Below, piece after piece: positions 47,195 to 59,681 of a stretch of 64,000 nt of DNA (its first letter is position 1; each line of letters starts with the position of its first letter). Position numbers and translations under genes: made by a program. Below the pieces are notes generated by a model. That model was not told where the DNA came from and did not search any database. It worked only from the letters and a program-made list of their open reading frames with translations. The DNA comes from Rhizophagus irregularis. Lineage: Eukaryota > Glomeromycota > Glomeromycetes > Glomerales > Glomeraceae. The stretch covers positions 3,038,001 to 3,102,000 of the forward strand of contig NC_089443.1 in the NCBI RefSeq assembly GCF_026210795.1, written 5' to 3'.

Positions 47195-48164
47195 TGCCCC
47201 CAGGTTAAATCACCCAGGTTAAATCACCCCCCCTAAAAATTTATATTTTACACCAATCAATTTTGATTGGTTAATTTAATTTATTTACGTTACTGAAAAT
47301 TTGCAATACTTTTATTTGCAAAATTTTTTTGTACTATAATGATTTAAAAACATTTAATCAAAGTTTATTAATTAGAAAAAACTCATACTTTATTTATTTT
47401 TAACAGGACTAGTAATTATGGTACATATACACAAAAAAATAAAAAATACACAATAACAAAGCAAACAAAGAACAAAGCTATAAGAATAAAGAATGAAACT
47501 CATGTAAAAAGTTAAAGAATGAAATGATGATGAAACCTATGAAATCAAAAAGTAAAATTCGTGACAGAAAAGTAAAACATATTAAGTCAAAGAGCAGTAT
47601 AGAGTAAAGAAAAGATAGTTAGTAAAGAATAAAAATTAAAAAATAAGCAAAAACCTAAATATTAAAGAATAAAAAAAGATACCCACCACAAAGAAAAAAG
47701 AAAAAAACCCCATAATTAAGTTTAAAAGTAAACCCAAAAAAAGTTAATGACCAAATAAAAGCAAGTTAAGAGCAAAACGCGTCATATAATGTTGAAGAGA
47801 AAGGAGTTAAAGAATGGCATAAAGATAAGGTTGCTTTTCTAAACCTCTTCAAAATCCTACAATTAGTTTCGTCAAAATTTTACTATAGATTTATTATAGT
47901 TTTGGCAGAGTTTTAGCAGTTTCGGCATTTATAATAAGTTTCGGCAGTTTCGCCTTTCTCCAAAGTTTCGCCAGTTTTTTAATATAACTTTAATATAGTT
48001 TTAGCAGAATTTCGCTTTTCGGCGAAATGCCATCTTGCCTAAACCCCTAGGTTTCGGCAAGCAACCTTACATAAAGAAAAGAAAATATAGTTAATAAGGA
48101 ACAAAATTAAAAAATAAAATCAATAAAAAAAGAGAACGTACCTTTTTAACATGTTAAGATATAA
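47195..48164. repeat. One-kilobase dispersed repeat, copy B, left part
   Basis: A second, diverged copy of the repeat at 46100. It begins with a C-rich patch (ttgcccccaggttaaatcaccc, the word aggttaaatcaccc being doubled) and continues with the same purine-rich body. Two insertions split it: the 244-bp MITE at 47826 and the Helentron at 48165. Its right part resumes at 62922. Confidence 0.6.
47826..48069. mobile_element. 244-bp hAT-like MITE, copy 2
   Basis: Identical in length to copy 1, with ends TAAGGTTGCTT and AAGCAACCTTA and perfect 8-bp duplications CATAAAGA (47818-47825, 48070-48077). The interior differs from copy 1 at only a handful of positions (for example gttttggcag for gtttcggcag), so both insertions are fairly recent. 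Confidence 0.92.
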
Positions 48165-48563
48165 TTGTCCGGAGCGTAGCGAAGGACTATATAATTTTAC
48201 GAGGGTCGGTGACAATTAGTGTCACGTGGCGATTTCCGGTTGTCCGCACGTGTCACGTTCTTAAAATTTGAGATAAACAAGATAAATAAGATAAATAAAA
48301 TTGCGATACATTGATTAATCATACGCATCACGTACGACAAGATATACATATACTGATTAAGCATTGTGTATATGAGAAATTTTTTCTTCGAAAATAGAAC
48401 AAAATTTTTTTTGTAATAGAAATTTTTGTACAAAAGTATATACTTTAGAATGCAATTTGTATACACGCTAAATGTAATATAATTATTAAAACATTTTTAC
48501 ACAAAACATTATTATTTTTTTTATGCTTAAGTGATTGTATACGTAATTTTTGTAAACTTTATT

Positions 48564-50296
48564 TCAATTTTCCGGTATTATGGAATTTAGACGTTTTTCT
48601 TTGTCTAGTCTTTCTTGCAACCTTTTGCATTCTTTAATACGCTGAAGCCTCTCAAAGTTGAACGGCTTGAAGAGAATATCTTTAAGGGTGCGTACTCGAG
48701 ATATCGCTACAAATGAAAGACCAGCGATAAATTCTTTATCACCGAGATCTATTATGGCCTTTTGTAATGTGAGACCCTGACTTTTATGCACAGTAATTGC
48801 CTGAGCAAGACGAACAGGGATTTGTAGTCGTGAACAAACTCTAGATTTACCATCCCACGTACGTCGAATTGGTGCAATTGGTACAACCCTTTCACCCTCT
48901 AAGCTGGTAATGGTGGGACCTTTATAACTATCAAAAGAGACTAGTACTGCTATAGGTAAAGAAGGTGGATCCGCGTGCTTGCAGCAGAAATATGTCTTTA
49001 CGGTTCGTTAGCCCATTAACCAGTCCAGTTTCTGTCCACAGGTTTGCCGTTAACACGACACGCGATCCTCTTCAGCAATAACTCGCGCTTCAAGACATGC
49101 GCTGTGTAGCCGGCTTTCTTTGCCTCGTCGCTCCGGTATTTACGGCTTGAATTTTAGCAACGGGAACATTCAAAGATCTAAGCTTGGTCCTATGCTTTAC
49201 TGCGTTAACATCAGCCCATTTCGTTAGGATGAATATAGCGCCGTAGACCTATTACGTTCTGCCACGCTCAAATTATCTTCAAATCGTGCGACGAGAGTTC
49301 TCCAATCATCTATAGTAGATTCTCCATTGCGCATTCTCAAAAGAATGTTTCCGAAGTCTCTGTTGTTCTTTTGAATTCCCCGACTGGCGCTGAACAACAT
49401 TAAGCTTATATGCCTCTTTAAATTGTTTATATGCCGCAAAACCACTATCGGATAATTCATCTCGCTTAGTACTGGCATACATCGAGAGATCACGTACAGG
49501 TGGGAGCTGGCCAAAGTCTCCCAGCATAATAACTGATCTGCCGCCAAATGGTTCGTTATTATGCTCTGGAAAAGCTTGCCGAAGCCGCATGTCAATTAAA
49601 GCAAACATTTGGTGACCAACCATGCTTTTCTCATCGATTATTACATATCTCACCTCTTTTAATCTATTCTGTAGTTGCTTTAATCGTTCGCCCTGTATAT
49701 CAAGACGTTTTGCGTCATTAATTATTGGTATTGATAACTTCGAATGTATCGTTCCCCCGTTGATGTTAAATGCTGCAACTCCTGTTGGCGCAAGCGTGAC
49801 TATAGGCGATTTAGATCCTGTTCCCGCCATTTCTTGAAGCTTACCTCAGATTGCTTCGATTAGGTAGGTCTTTCCGGTCCACTTGCAGTTCCCATTACAA
49901 TTATCCTTAAAGGTTTGACTTGATGCCCTACGAGCACATCATGGTAATGGGCCTCTATTCGATTGAAAACTTTCTTTTGATTATCGTTTAGTGTCTGATA
50001 ATCCACGGTTAAGTTTTCTTCTTCGGTACTAATCCTGGAATTACTACTTATAAATGTATCAATATCCCTGAGGTCGGTATCATTATAACGTTGCCTTGGA
50101 TCATTAATCCAATCATGGTTCCGGTCCATGTCCCGAGATCCAAGATCAGAAGAACAATCGAAACTTGGGTTCAGGCCCATTTCTGCAAGAAACATCCAGT
50201 CGAACCAAAATTCATCCTCTTCATCATCTTCGATTAATTGTTCTTCCTCTTCAACAACGATTTCATTTTCTGCATTACCTATAGGTTGTCCAAGTA
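48564..50296 (-). pseudogene. Pif1-type helicase half of RepHel, frameshifted
   Basis: C-terminal half of the Helentron replication protein. Downstream of an acidic linker (VVEEEEQLIEDDEEDEF) come a helicase N-terminus (LNDNQKKVFNRIEAHYHDVL) and a Walker A zone that is broken: MGTA is followed, after a frame change near 49880, by GKTYLIEAI. Then TGA (probably from CGA) and GKLQEMAGTGSKSPIV; motif Ia LAPTGVAAFNINGGTIHS; motif II VIIDEKSMVG; motif III LGDFGQLPPV; a second frame change near 49390; more stops near 49000-49200; and motifs V/VI HKSQGLTLQKAIIDLG and SFVAISRVR. Not functional. Confidence 0.88.
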
Positions 50297-50456
50297 CAGT
50301 CAACTCTCTTTATAGTCACACATTTGGGACAGTCCATATTTGGTGATTATAAAGAGATGTGACTATATAAAAAATTTCTTATATTAGTATATCATAATTC
50401 CGGCCAAAAATTAACATAATTTTAGCTAAAATTATACTCAAAACTTTATTGTATCG

Positions 50457-51365
50457 TAACTCCGCCAATATTAATCGTAGAGAGATGATCTTACCGCCAT
50501 TCGATTCGTCTTGATGAGACGGTTCTAATGGTATAAAATACATCGAAATCCAATCACTAGATTAATTTCCGAAATTAAAAAATATTAATGGTTTTTGTGT
50601 AATAACTCTGCCAATATTGATCCTAGAGAGACAATCTTACTACCATTCGATTCGTCTTAATGCGACAAATCTAATGGTATAAAATACATCGAAATCCAAT
50701 CACTAGATTAATTTCCGAAATTAAAAAAATATTAATGGTTTTTGTGTAATAACTCTGCCAATATTGATCCTAGAGAGACGATCTTACCGCCATTCGATTC
50801 GTCTTGATGAGACGGTTCTAATGGTATAAAATACATCGAAATCCAATCACTAGATTAATTTCCGAAATTAAAAAAATATTAATGGTTTTTGTGTAATAAC
50901 TCTGCCAATATTGATCCTAGAGAGACGATCTTACCGCCATTCGATTCGTCTTGATGAGACGGTTCTAATGGTATAAAATACATCGAAATCCAATCACTAG
51001 ATTAATTTCCGAAATTAAAAAAATATTAATGGTTTTTGTGTAATAACTCTGCCAATATTGATCCTAGAGAGACGATCTTACCGCCATTCGATTCGTCTTG
51101 ATGAGACAGTTCTAATGGTATAAAATACATCGAAATCCAATCACTAGATTAATTTCCGAAATTAAAAAATATTAATGGTTTTTGTGTAATAACTCTGCCA
51201 ATATTGATCCTAGAGAGACAATCTTACTACCATTCGATTCGTCTTAATGCGACGAATCTAATGGTATAAAATACATCGAAATCCAATCACTAGATCATTT
51301 TCCGAAATTAAAAAATATTAAATGGTTTTTAAGTAGTAACTCCGTCAATATTGATCACAGAGAGA
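50457..51365. repeat. Tandem array, about 147-bp period, six-plus units
   Basis: Units start taactctgccaatattgatc at about 50457, 50603, 50748, 50895, 51042, 51188 and 51337. Each carries gagacgatcttaccgccatt, cgattcgtcttgatgagacg and aaatacatcgaaatccaatcactag. Units three to five are almost identical, the outer ones more diverged. The core is the motif unit also found in elements X and W and at 59398. Confidence 0.9.
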
Positions 51366-51691
51366 TGAGCTTACCACCATTCGATTCGTCTTGATGAGGC
51401 GATTCCAACGAGCTATTAATCGTCTTTTTACAATCACTAGGTACTGAGAAATTTAGCAAAATGTTAAATGGCGCAGTAAACGTAAATCAAGAAATATAAT
51501 AATGCCGATGCTTAACATTTTGTTGAATAACTCATCAGCCAGTGATCGCAAAAGGATAAAACTAAAAACAACTCTCTCCCGTTCTGCTCACTTGACAATA
51601 TTTACGAAAAAATAAAAAATTTTTTCGGAGTTTTTTATTACTTTTTCTTTATAATTTCTTTATTTTAGATAACTACTACGACACTTTACAA

Positions 51692-53703
51692 ATGGGTAAA
51701 GATAACAAAAAGAAAAATACCCAGTCTAACAAAGATACTACATCTAAACGTCCTGCCTCTAGCTCTCCAACTGGCAACGTTTCTGGTCAAGGTTCCTCTA
51801 TGTCTGGCCCTTCGAACACTCCACCTTCGACCGCCTCTACTAATAAACGTACCAGAGTCAGTGCTGAAGACTCTGTCATGGATGTTGATAAACCTCTCAC
51901 GCCTCCTAGCCCTGTTGAGACAACTTCCGCTGAGATACCTTCTCAACCCGATACCTCCTCTCTCGATGCTTCGCAACACGCCCCTGCTAACAACAACGAT
52001 AAAGGCAAAAGCCCTGAAATTACTCCCGCAGTCTCCTTCCCTGAACGTGCTGCCTCTCCGGACGCGTCCCAAGCTGCAATACAATCTCAACCTACACTTT
52101 TCTACGCCTCGGCCGCTCCTAATGACGTCGATAGCTTTTGGAATCACTTCGCTTCGAACCGCGACGCGTGCGACGCGGTTGATCGACAACTTTCCTTGTT
52201 CTCCTCTTATGGTAGTCGTGCCACGTGTAGTGGATCCAACGATTTGAAGAGGATCATCGTCACTTCCGAAAAAGGATGATCTTGCACACACGCTTCCCTA
52301 TGGATTCTTTGTTTGGCTTGCATTTCCATGCAGTATCGACGATTTATTAAAGCAGATGAACACGCGCGTACCCTGGTGGTTACCGACATCCCCCTTTTTT
52401 TAACTGACGCTCTTTTGCGTGGTACCTTTTCCCGTTACGGCAATATTGTTCGCTGCCATACCCGTTTATCTAAACTTTATCGTACTGCATACATTACCTT
52501 TGAATCTACTGGTGCTTTACAGAACCTCGATTCTCTACCTGCGTCCTTTGCGAGCATTATTTGCGAATTTGCGAACTGCCCCGCTTCTTTCTCTCTCCCC
52601 GACCAACGTGCCGAAAGACGCGCTTATGCCGTTTACTTGCCGGTCTTCCACGCGTACTATAGCGGCCGATCTTGCCGAAATTGCCGATGAAATTTCCGCT
52701 AAATCTATCAACGTTCCCTTCTCTAGCGAATTCCTACAATCCCAAACCTTACGCCTATTGCCATTTTGCCTCCGAAACGGCTATGGAAAATGCTAAATCT
52801 ATTTCATGTGCCCTCAAGAAAGTTGGCCTTACCTGGCATTCTCCGGATGAAGTCGCTTCTCTTTGTCATCGATGCGGTCGCCCTAATTGTAACCCCGATC
52901 GAGCGTGGTTCTTCATCTAGAACTAATCGCCCTCCTCGCCCTTGGCAATCTAATGATAAATTACGTGCTTTATATAACAAGCATCTACCTCCTTCTCATC
53001 CTGCTAAACGACATAACCGTTTTGCCCGCCCTGATAACAATAATGATGGACAAAGCCGTACTAATGCTTCTCGCCATCGTTCTAAATCCAGACCTAATAA
53101 CCGACAACAATCTCGTTCTCGTTCTCAACGCCGACCATGGAATCGCGATAATCTCAATAATAATAATAATGATCAACGTCGTCGCATTCCTGATGAAAAG
53201 GAACTTGATCACTATGCTGATGGCATGGATGTTACATACCCCTGCTCCTCCTACTGCGCTTACCGATTGGAAATCTATTGGTGCTCCGCTCTTGAAAAAG
53301 TAGTTCAAGAATTAGCCCTTCTTACCACACACTTATTACCACGAACAGCCGCATCACTAATTTGGAATCTGCTATGGCTGCTCGCGCTCCTATTCCTGGC
53401 CCTTTTGTCACTAAACCTCCTTCCTACATCCCTTCCTCTATGCAAAGGATGGGATGATACAGTGAATCGAAATGATAATAATATCCTCGTTGATGTTAAT
53501 TCTCCTCCTTTGCAATCGGCAAGTGGTTTTTCGCGGGTCTCCGTTGCTCAATTCTATTCTTACACGTCGCTCCTTCTCCTATTGATATGGAACAGCGTCT
53601 CTCTCTTTCTGATACTGTTGCCTCTTTGGCTGGCTCGATTAAAGAAGGAATCCAACAAAACAACCTCATCTTAGCTCGGCAACAAGGCCAAGCTAATCAA
53701 TAA
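51692..53703 (+). pseudogene. LINE-B ORF1 (RRM-like and zinc-knuckle RNA-binding protein), frameshifted
   Basis: Begins MGKDNKKKNTQSNKDTTSK, a polar Ser/Pro/Thr-rich leader. A domain with FWNHFASNRDACDAVDRQLS and GSNDLKRIIVTSEKG follows. After frame changes near 52265-52340 comes an RRM-like strand-helix region (RTLVVTDIPLFLTDALLRG, then RTAYITFEST). Near 52850 a zinc-knuckle-like CHRCGRPNC is followed by an Arg/Ser/Asn-rich tail (RSRSQRRPWNRD). It ends GIQQNNLILARQQGQANQ at 53703. At least four frame changes. By analogy it would bind element RNA. Confidence 0.75.
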
Positions 53704-53796
53704 TTGTTCTCTTTTTCCCCCTTCTTTATTACCGATTTATCAGTGTGTAATAATGATGGACAACAATAATCATAATTTTTCCCCTCACCCTCTCCC

Positions 53797-56700
53797 CTTA
53801 TCAAATTTGGTCAATTAAATGTTAATGGTTTATGTTCCCCAGTTCGACAACAACATTTGCTTAATTTTTTTCTCCACTCCTCTTTTGGTGCTTTATCTAT
53901 TAATGATACGCGTCTTTCCCTTCAAATGCTAAATTTATTTTCAAAAATGAACACTCCCAACATCACTTTAAGTTCTATTGGGCTTGTTCATCTTCTTCTT
54001 CTTCGCCCTCATGATGGTGTTGGCATTTTGTTACGTAATCCCCTTCATAAACATGTTCAAACAATTGATCCTTGGAACGGTCGACTTCTTAAATTAGATT
54101 TGTTTTTTCATCAAACTAAAATTTCTATTATTTCTATATATTATCCCCCTTCTGGTTCTGTACATCAATCTATTTGCAATGATCTTATTGCCAAACTTCT
54201 TTCTTGGCTCGATTATGCCCGAGCTAATAATTATTTTGTAGTTATTCTTGGCGACTTCAATGTTGATGCAATCGCTCATTCTAATTATTCACCTAATCAT
54301 TTTAAGCTTTCTTCGCGCTTTCTTCTCGGTTTTTTACCGATCATCAAGCTCATTCCTCTACAAATGGTCCCTGATCCCACTTTCTTCGATGATAATGGAT
54401 CTTCTAGACTGGATTATATTTGGTCTTCACCTGGTTTTCCTGCCCCTGGTCTTTTTTCGCAAGTGGTTCTTTGCCCGGACTCTCCTTGATCGTCCTTTTA
54501 CAGATCACAAAGTTCTTTCAACTGTTTTTGATTTCAGTTCTTGCCTGGCTATTTTGGCTAAATCTCGTCTTAAACAAAAACAAGAATTGCGTACTATTTT
54601 CTCTTACGCTTCCACTTCAGTTGAACAATGGAATAATTTTACCTCTGAAGTAGATGATTCTCTTGGAGTTTATTTAGATAGACAATATCGCCCTAATTTT
54701 GATTTCTCCTCTCTTTCTCTTGATCGTATGTGGCATGCATTGAAAGCTGCCATAATTAGTGCTGCTATTGAAACTTTACCCTTTCAAAAAGTCTCCAACA
54801 CACACCGACATTCGTACTCTCCTGAATTAACTAAACTTATTGCTATTAACAAGTTTTTAGATCGATTTTTATATCGCCTTACTACTCGTCGTTCTAATCG
54901 GCCTACTCAGATTGCGCAAATGACTGCCGCTTTGCCCTCCCTTCTTGAAAATCTTGCATCCTTACTTCCTGATTACTCAGTTCCTACTTTTTCTACAACC
55001 CCTGCATCTGTATTTAAATCGTTTTTACGATCACAGAAGACTTTAGTTTCTGCCTTTTTATCTACTAAATTCGCCCAACATCTTACGGACTCAGTGGAAT
55101 ATTATACTGCACTACGTGACGAACACTTTTCGAACTCGCTCGGCTCCTTTATCGATTCTGCCTTATCAGTAGAAAAACGTTCAATTGTTCTTGACCGTGT
55201 TCTGTCGTTTTGGACTCAACTCCTACTTTATTAACGGATCCTTCAGATATTAAACATGCGGCTGTTTCTCATTTTCAATCAATTGTTTCTCCTCCGTTGG
55301 TCCACTATTCTTCCATCACTTCATTTCCCGCCCGATGGCAACAAGCTTACACTCCTTTTACAAATGTGTCTGCTTCATTATACGATCCTGTTTTGGCGCC
55401 TATTTCCCTACAAGAATGGTCTGCTGTGATTTCCTCCATGCCAAATAACAAAGCTTCCGGCCCTTCAAAAATTTCTTATGAGATGATTAAACATCTGTCC
55501 GGTGAAGCCTTGGATTTCTCTCTTTTACTGGCCAATACCTGCCTTTCTCGCGGTGATATTCCTGCTGACTGGCGTGAAGCTGTGGTTTATCCTATTCCTA
55601 AACCTTACGAATTTGATGCTCAACTCAAGAACACTCGACCTATTACTCTTCTGGAAACAGTTCGAAAATGTGTAGTTAAGGTCGTCACGAATCGTCTTTC
55701 CAACATCCTTGCTGATAATAAAATTCTTCAAGGTGGTAATTTTGCTGGTTTACCTGGTGGTTCTACTGATGTCCCTATCAAGATGCTTGATGCGATTATC
55801 CATCAACATAAACATGACTCTACTGATGATCAGGAACTATGGATCATTTCTCAAGATATCTCTAAAGCTTTTGATTCTATGGATTTAAATATGCTTAAAT
55901 TAGCTTTAAATAGGTTACATATCCCTGCACTTTTAGTGCGATTTATTTTAAATCTTTTTACACGACGAAATAATAAGATAATTACTTGTCATGGCGATAC
56001 AGCTGCTTATAGAGTACGTGTTGGTATCGATCAAGGAGAAATCATTTCCCCTCTTCTTTGGGTTATTTATTTGGATCCCTTACTCACTGTTTTGAATCAA
56101 GAAGCACGAGATCCTTTTATTTTAAAATCTTCAGCTCTTTTAAATTACTCCCCATTTGAATTTGAACAACATTCTTTACCAATTTCACATTTAACGTTTA
56201 TGGATGATTCTACACTTATTGCTTCCTCAAAATCTGGAATAGAAGACCGTCTTTCTATTACTGCTGAATTTTATACTTTGAATAATGTTCAAGCCAATTC
56301 AGCAAAATATGTTCTTCTTTCATCCTCTTCGCCTTCTTCGGAGATTACTTTTGAACTTTCACCTTCCCTTTTAATTTCCGATATATCTCTTTCCCTTTCT
56401 TCTTTACCTCTTAAAACTTCATTTCGTTTTTTAGGAGTTTGGTTTTCTTTGTCCGCCTCTTCTGATTTTGTTCGAAACAAGCGCGCTCCATGGTTAAAGA
56501 TATGGCTGCTCTCTTGGGACCGAAGAAATTATTAGCACAACATGTGGCCTATCTCTATAATGCTGTCCTTCTTCCGCGATTGGAATTTCGTCTTCAAACT
56601 ACCCTTTTCTCGAAAGTACTATTCAATCAATAGTCGTGTCCATGCTTTTCAGTACTTCGAAGAAAAGCTGGTCTTGCTGCGACTACCCCGTTGGCCTTGT

Positions 56701-59128
56701 TATTTCTCAAACTTCCATTTTCGCTTCAGAATGCTTTTTATCGATTCCTTTCTTCCCATATCGCATCTTGGCAAAAAATTTTCACTCATCCTGCTTTTAC
56801 AGATTTTGCCCTTTATGCTATTTCTTATCTTCAAGGATACTTGGGTGCTGAAAGTTGCCCGACTACTATTAACCTGAACCTAGGTCGCATATTGTTTCTT
56901 TACGAACGCATACCTTGTTTAATTCGCTTTGGTTTTCTTCGTTTGAACATCACGTGGTCTTTCTCCTTCGGCCTCCGCGGCGCGATCTACAACCTGCTTT
57001 ACCACTCCGATCTATTCTACCACATTCCATTTTTCAAACAAGTTGGAAACTTTGGAAAAACTTAATATATTTGCGCTTGCTCAATTGGTTTCTCCTTGTG
57101 GACGTTATCTTATGAATTGGCCTGACCTTCGTTATCTCGGCATCGTTGGTCGTAAAGGACGGATTCCTAATTGGTTTACTTTTATTAATAATAATTTTCT
57201 TTCTTCTTCCTCTTCTACTTTACTTTTATCTTCATATTTTATTAATTCTTCTTTTACTTTAGCTTCTCCTTGTTTATTAGATCATACTGTTAAAGATTAT
57301 TCTTTTTATCCTCAATGGGCTATTAATCTTGACTCTGCTACTCATACTTTATCTGTTGGTCGTGTGTGTATCACCTACAAGAAACAAAACTCGGCTATTA
57401 TGTCTCATTGGCTTCCTATATCTACCTTGGCTGATGAACGATCCTATAACCCTCATGTTGTTGCGCCCTTAACATCCCTGCCTTATCCAAGAAATCTGCC
57501 ATTCAACAGCGCTGTAACAGCGAAAAGTGTTTTTTCAATGTTACCCTATCAGAAACTGTGGGCTACCCTACCAGAAATACCAAAGTTTTCGCGGCTTATC
57601 TTCCCATTACTCTATCTACTTCATGGAGCTTACGCGACTTCCTGCTCTTGTTCATTTTTCAAACGCTTCTCCCGCTCTTTCTCCTCTCTTTAAGGATAGA
57701 ATCGATAGAATTGAAGATACTATTTTACCACTTTCGGTGCAATCTTTGTACGCAGATGGTTCGTTCCATCCTGCCAACGATTCTTCGCCTTCTTCCATGA
57801 CTTCTGCTTGGATTGCTCTTGATGATGATGGACTTGTTCTGGAATCTTCTTCCATGCATCTCCCTTCTTACTTTCCTTCCGCTTTGCGCTCTGGGAAATT
57901 TCTGTGCTATTAGGATTGAATGCTCTTTTCCGTGATTCGTCAATCTCTATTTATACTGATTGTAGTCAGTTAATTTCACTATGGACACGGTTGTTCACGC
58001 TTTCTCACCGAAGTTGCTCCGAGAACCTAATCATCTTCTTTGGCTTTCTATTCGACAACTTATCATGGATCGTAATCTTAATGTCGAATTGATTAAAGTC
58101 CCTGCTCATGGCGATGATATTTACAATATACAAGCGGATTCTTTGGCAAAAGATGCTCATTCGTCTTTAATACCTACTACTCTACTTTCAACATTTTGTT
58201 AGCGCTCCATGCGTGTTGACTTTTAACTCCTTGCCAATTGACGTGAATATTCGACATTTTCTCCGCTCTATTGCTGATGCTCGTGCTCTTTTATCTTTCT
58301 GTTCACTTGCGCGTTTTACTGCTCTTGGCGCTCCTTCACTTTTTGATTGGGCTGGTATATATTTTTGCCTTTCACAAATTAAAGGTTTTGCTTCACATAG
58401 GAATGGTCGTCCTGAATTTTGGATCTTCCGCATTAAACTTCTTTTGGATATGTTGCCTACCTTAACTACTCTTCAACAACGTAAACCTTACTTATATTAC
58501 TCCGACTACTTCTTTGTCCGCAGTGTAATTCTGCTCCTGAAGATTTGAATCATCTTTGGACTTGTCCTTATATTTTACCGGAATTAAATCCCTGTTTAAC
58601 GCACCGGTCTGAAGTCATTAAATTTAGAGATTCTTGTTTATCTTCTTTCCTTTCCTGAAATCTTTGGATAATTCCTTTCATACCAATTTTTTTGCTTTGG
58701 ATTGCTGGAACTATGAAGCTCCTTCTTCATCTTGTCTTTGGCTTACTCGAGGATTGTTGCCTGCGCATTTAACGGCATTTTTGAATCAATACTTTCCTCT
58801 CTCTGTTATATACAAGACTATTTCTCCCCTTCTTAATGACTTCCAAGTCGAATTATATGTGAAATTTGGCTGCGTTCGGAATGTTCTTTTCCATGCTTGG
58901 GAGGAGTCGCAGGGTATCTCGGCTGCTTCCAAATTACGTGGCCCATCTACAAATTCTTTCCCTAATACTACTTCTCCACAACAACACAACTCTTCTTTGG
59001 CGTCAGTTTCTCAGGATTCCTGGATTTCTTGGATATCCTCTTCTATAATTCGGGGTGGATCTTGGATCTCGCACTTGGATTTTCTGCGCCGCTTAACAGT
59101 TCAACCTCTTAGGATCTCTTTCTGGTAA
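53797..59128 (+). pseudogene. LINE-B ORF2 (APE endonuclease, reverse transcriptase, RNase H), frameshifted
   Basis: Domain order is typical of RNase H-bearing LINEs. APE endonuclease: QLNVNGL at about 53808, VVILGDFNVD near 54240, SRLDYIWSSPGF near 54405, then after a frame change DRPFTDHKVLS. Reverse transcriptase (55210-56535): NNKASGPSKISYEMIKHL, RPITLLETVRK, QDISKAFDSMDL, DQGEIISPLLW and the active site FMDDS at 56197-56211. RNase H in pieces at 57730-58190: SLYADGSFHP, LNALF then IYTDCSQLISLW, VPAHGDDIYNIQADSLAKDA. A zinc motif CPQCNSAPEDLNHLWTC lies near 58510-58570, and the tail VLFHAWEESQGIS. About eight frame changes after 56480 show decay. Confidence 0.9.
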
Positions 59129-59397
59129 CGGACTGGATTTTTGGATGTTGGATAGTTGACTCACACTGGCCTTCGGGTAAAGTTGGGGTATGCGATTCTG
59201 TAATAGTTCAGTTTTCTTTGCTTTAATTTTATTTTAGTTTAGATTTCTTTACTTGTATGAGTCGTGAAGCTACTCTTTTTATTTTTTATTAGTTTATTTC
59301 CTTATTTTTGTAATATTGTTTGATTATTTTTCGAAGTTCAAAATATAAATAAAAGATAAAGTCATAAGACTGTTTGCACAGCAAAAGGATAAAACTA

Positions 59398-59572
59398 CCA
59401 CCATTCGATTCATCTGCTTTGCACGATTCTAACAAAGCTATGATACATCTTTGTACGATTATTAGATGCCAAGTTATTTAATATATTCTTTATATAACTG
59501 TAATTATAAACGGTTCTTTTTAATATAAGATTTTTGAGGATAGGTGTGATAGTGACTATAGATAGATTGTGA
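59398..59572. repeat. Partial motif unit and right subterminal region of the TA element
   Basis: Begins ccaccattcgattcatctg and contains tgtacgattattagatgcc, matching the motif unit. It is contiguous with the left flank of LINE-B (51360-51564) once the LINE is removed, so the insertion split one unit boundary. The GTGACTATA words of the element end follow. Confidence 0.65.
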
Positions 59573-59681
59573 CTATATAGGATAGTTTTTAATAATAAAG
59601 TGTTTTGAACATTCAACTGGTGTGACTATATAGTAGAATGTGACTATAACGGGAGTGACTATAGAGGGAGTTGACTGTAGA

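Larger units (their letters stand above)
51565..59380 (+). mobile_element. Full-length but decayed LINE (LINE-B) with 17-bp target duplication
   Basis: A 7.8 kb non-LTR retrotransposon between perfect copies of GCAAAAGGATAAAACTA (51548-51564 and 59381-59397). It has a 5' leader, a gag-like ORF1 (51692-53703) and ORF2 (about 53797-59128) with APE endonuclease, reverse transcriptase, RNase H and a C-terminal zinc motif, then an A/T-rich 3' region without a long poly-A. The coding strand is C/T-rich, unlike its surroundings. Several frameshifts make it inactive. It landed in the motif-unit zone of the TA element. Confidence 0.92.
50297..59679. mobile_element. TA-inserting (Tc1/pogo-like) element in RepHel, enlarged by a LINE
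   Basis: Ends CAGTCAACTCTCTTTATAG and (complement) CAGTCAACTCCCTCTATAG, flanked by TA at 50295-50296 and 59680-59681. Removing it with one TA joins the two halves of the RepHel frame without loss (…DPIDL to LGQPIGNAE…). Both ends carry the word gtgactata, at least five times on the right. Without LINE-B the element would be about 1.55 kb and non-coding, made largely of a 147-bp tandem array. It probably moved with a transposase supplied elsewhere. Confidence 0.85.

Noticed and set aside
50457-51365. CRISPR array from regular repeats
   Set aside because: Units of 147 bp are repeated end to end with no unique spacers, in a eukaryotic transposon.
51686-52291. 201-codon minus-strand ORF opposite LINE-B ORF1
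   Set aside because: Mirror of the real plus-strand coding region, Arg-rich by base composition only.
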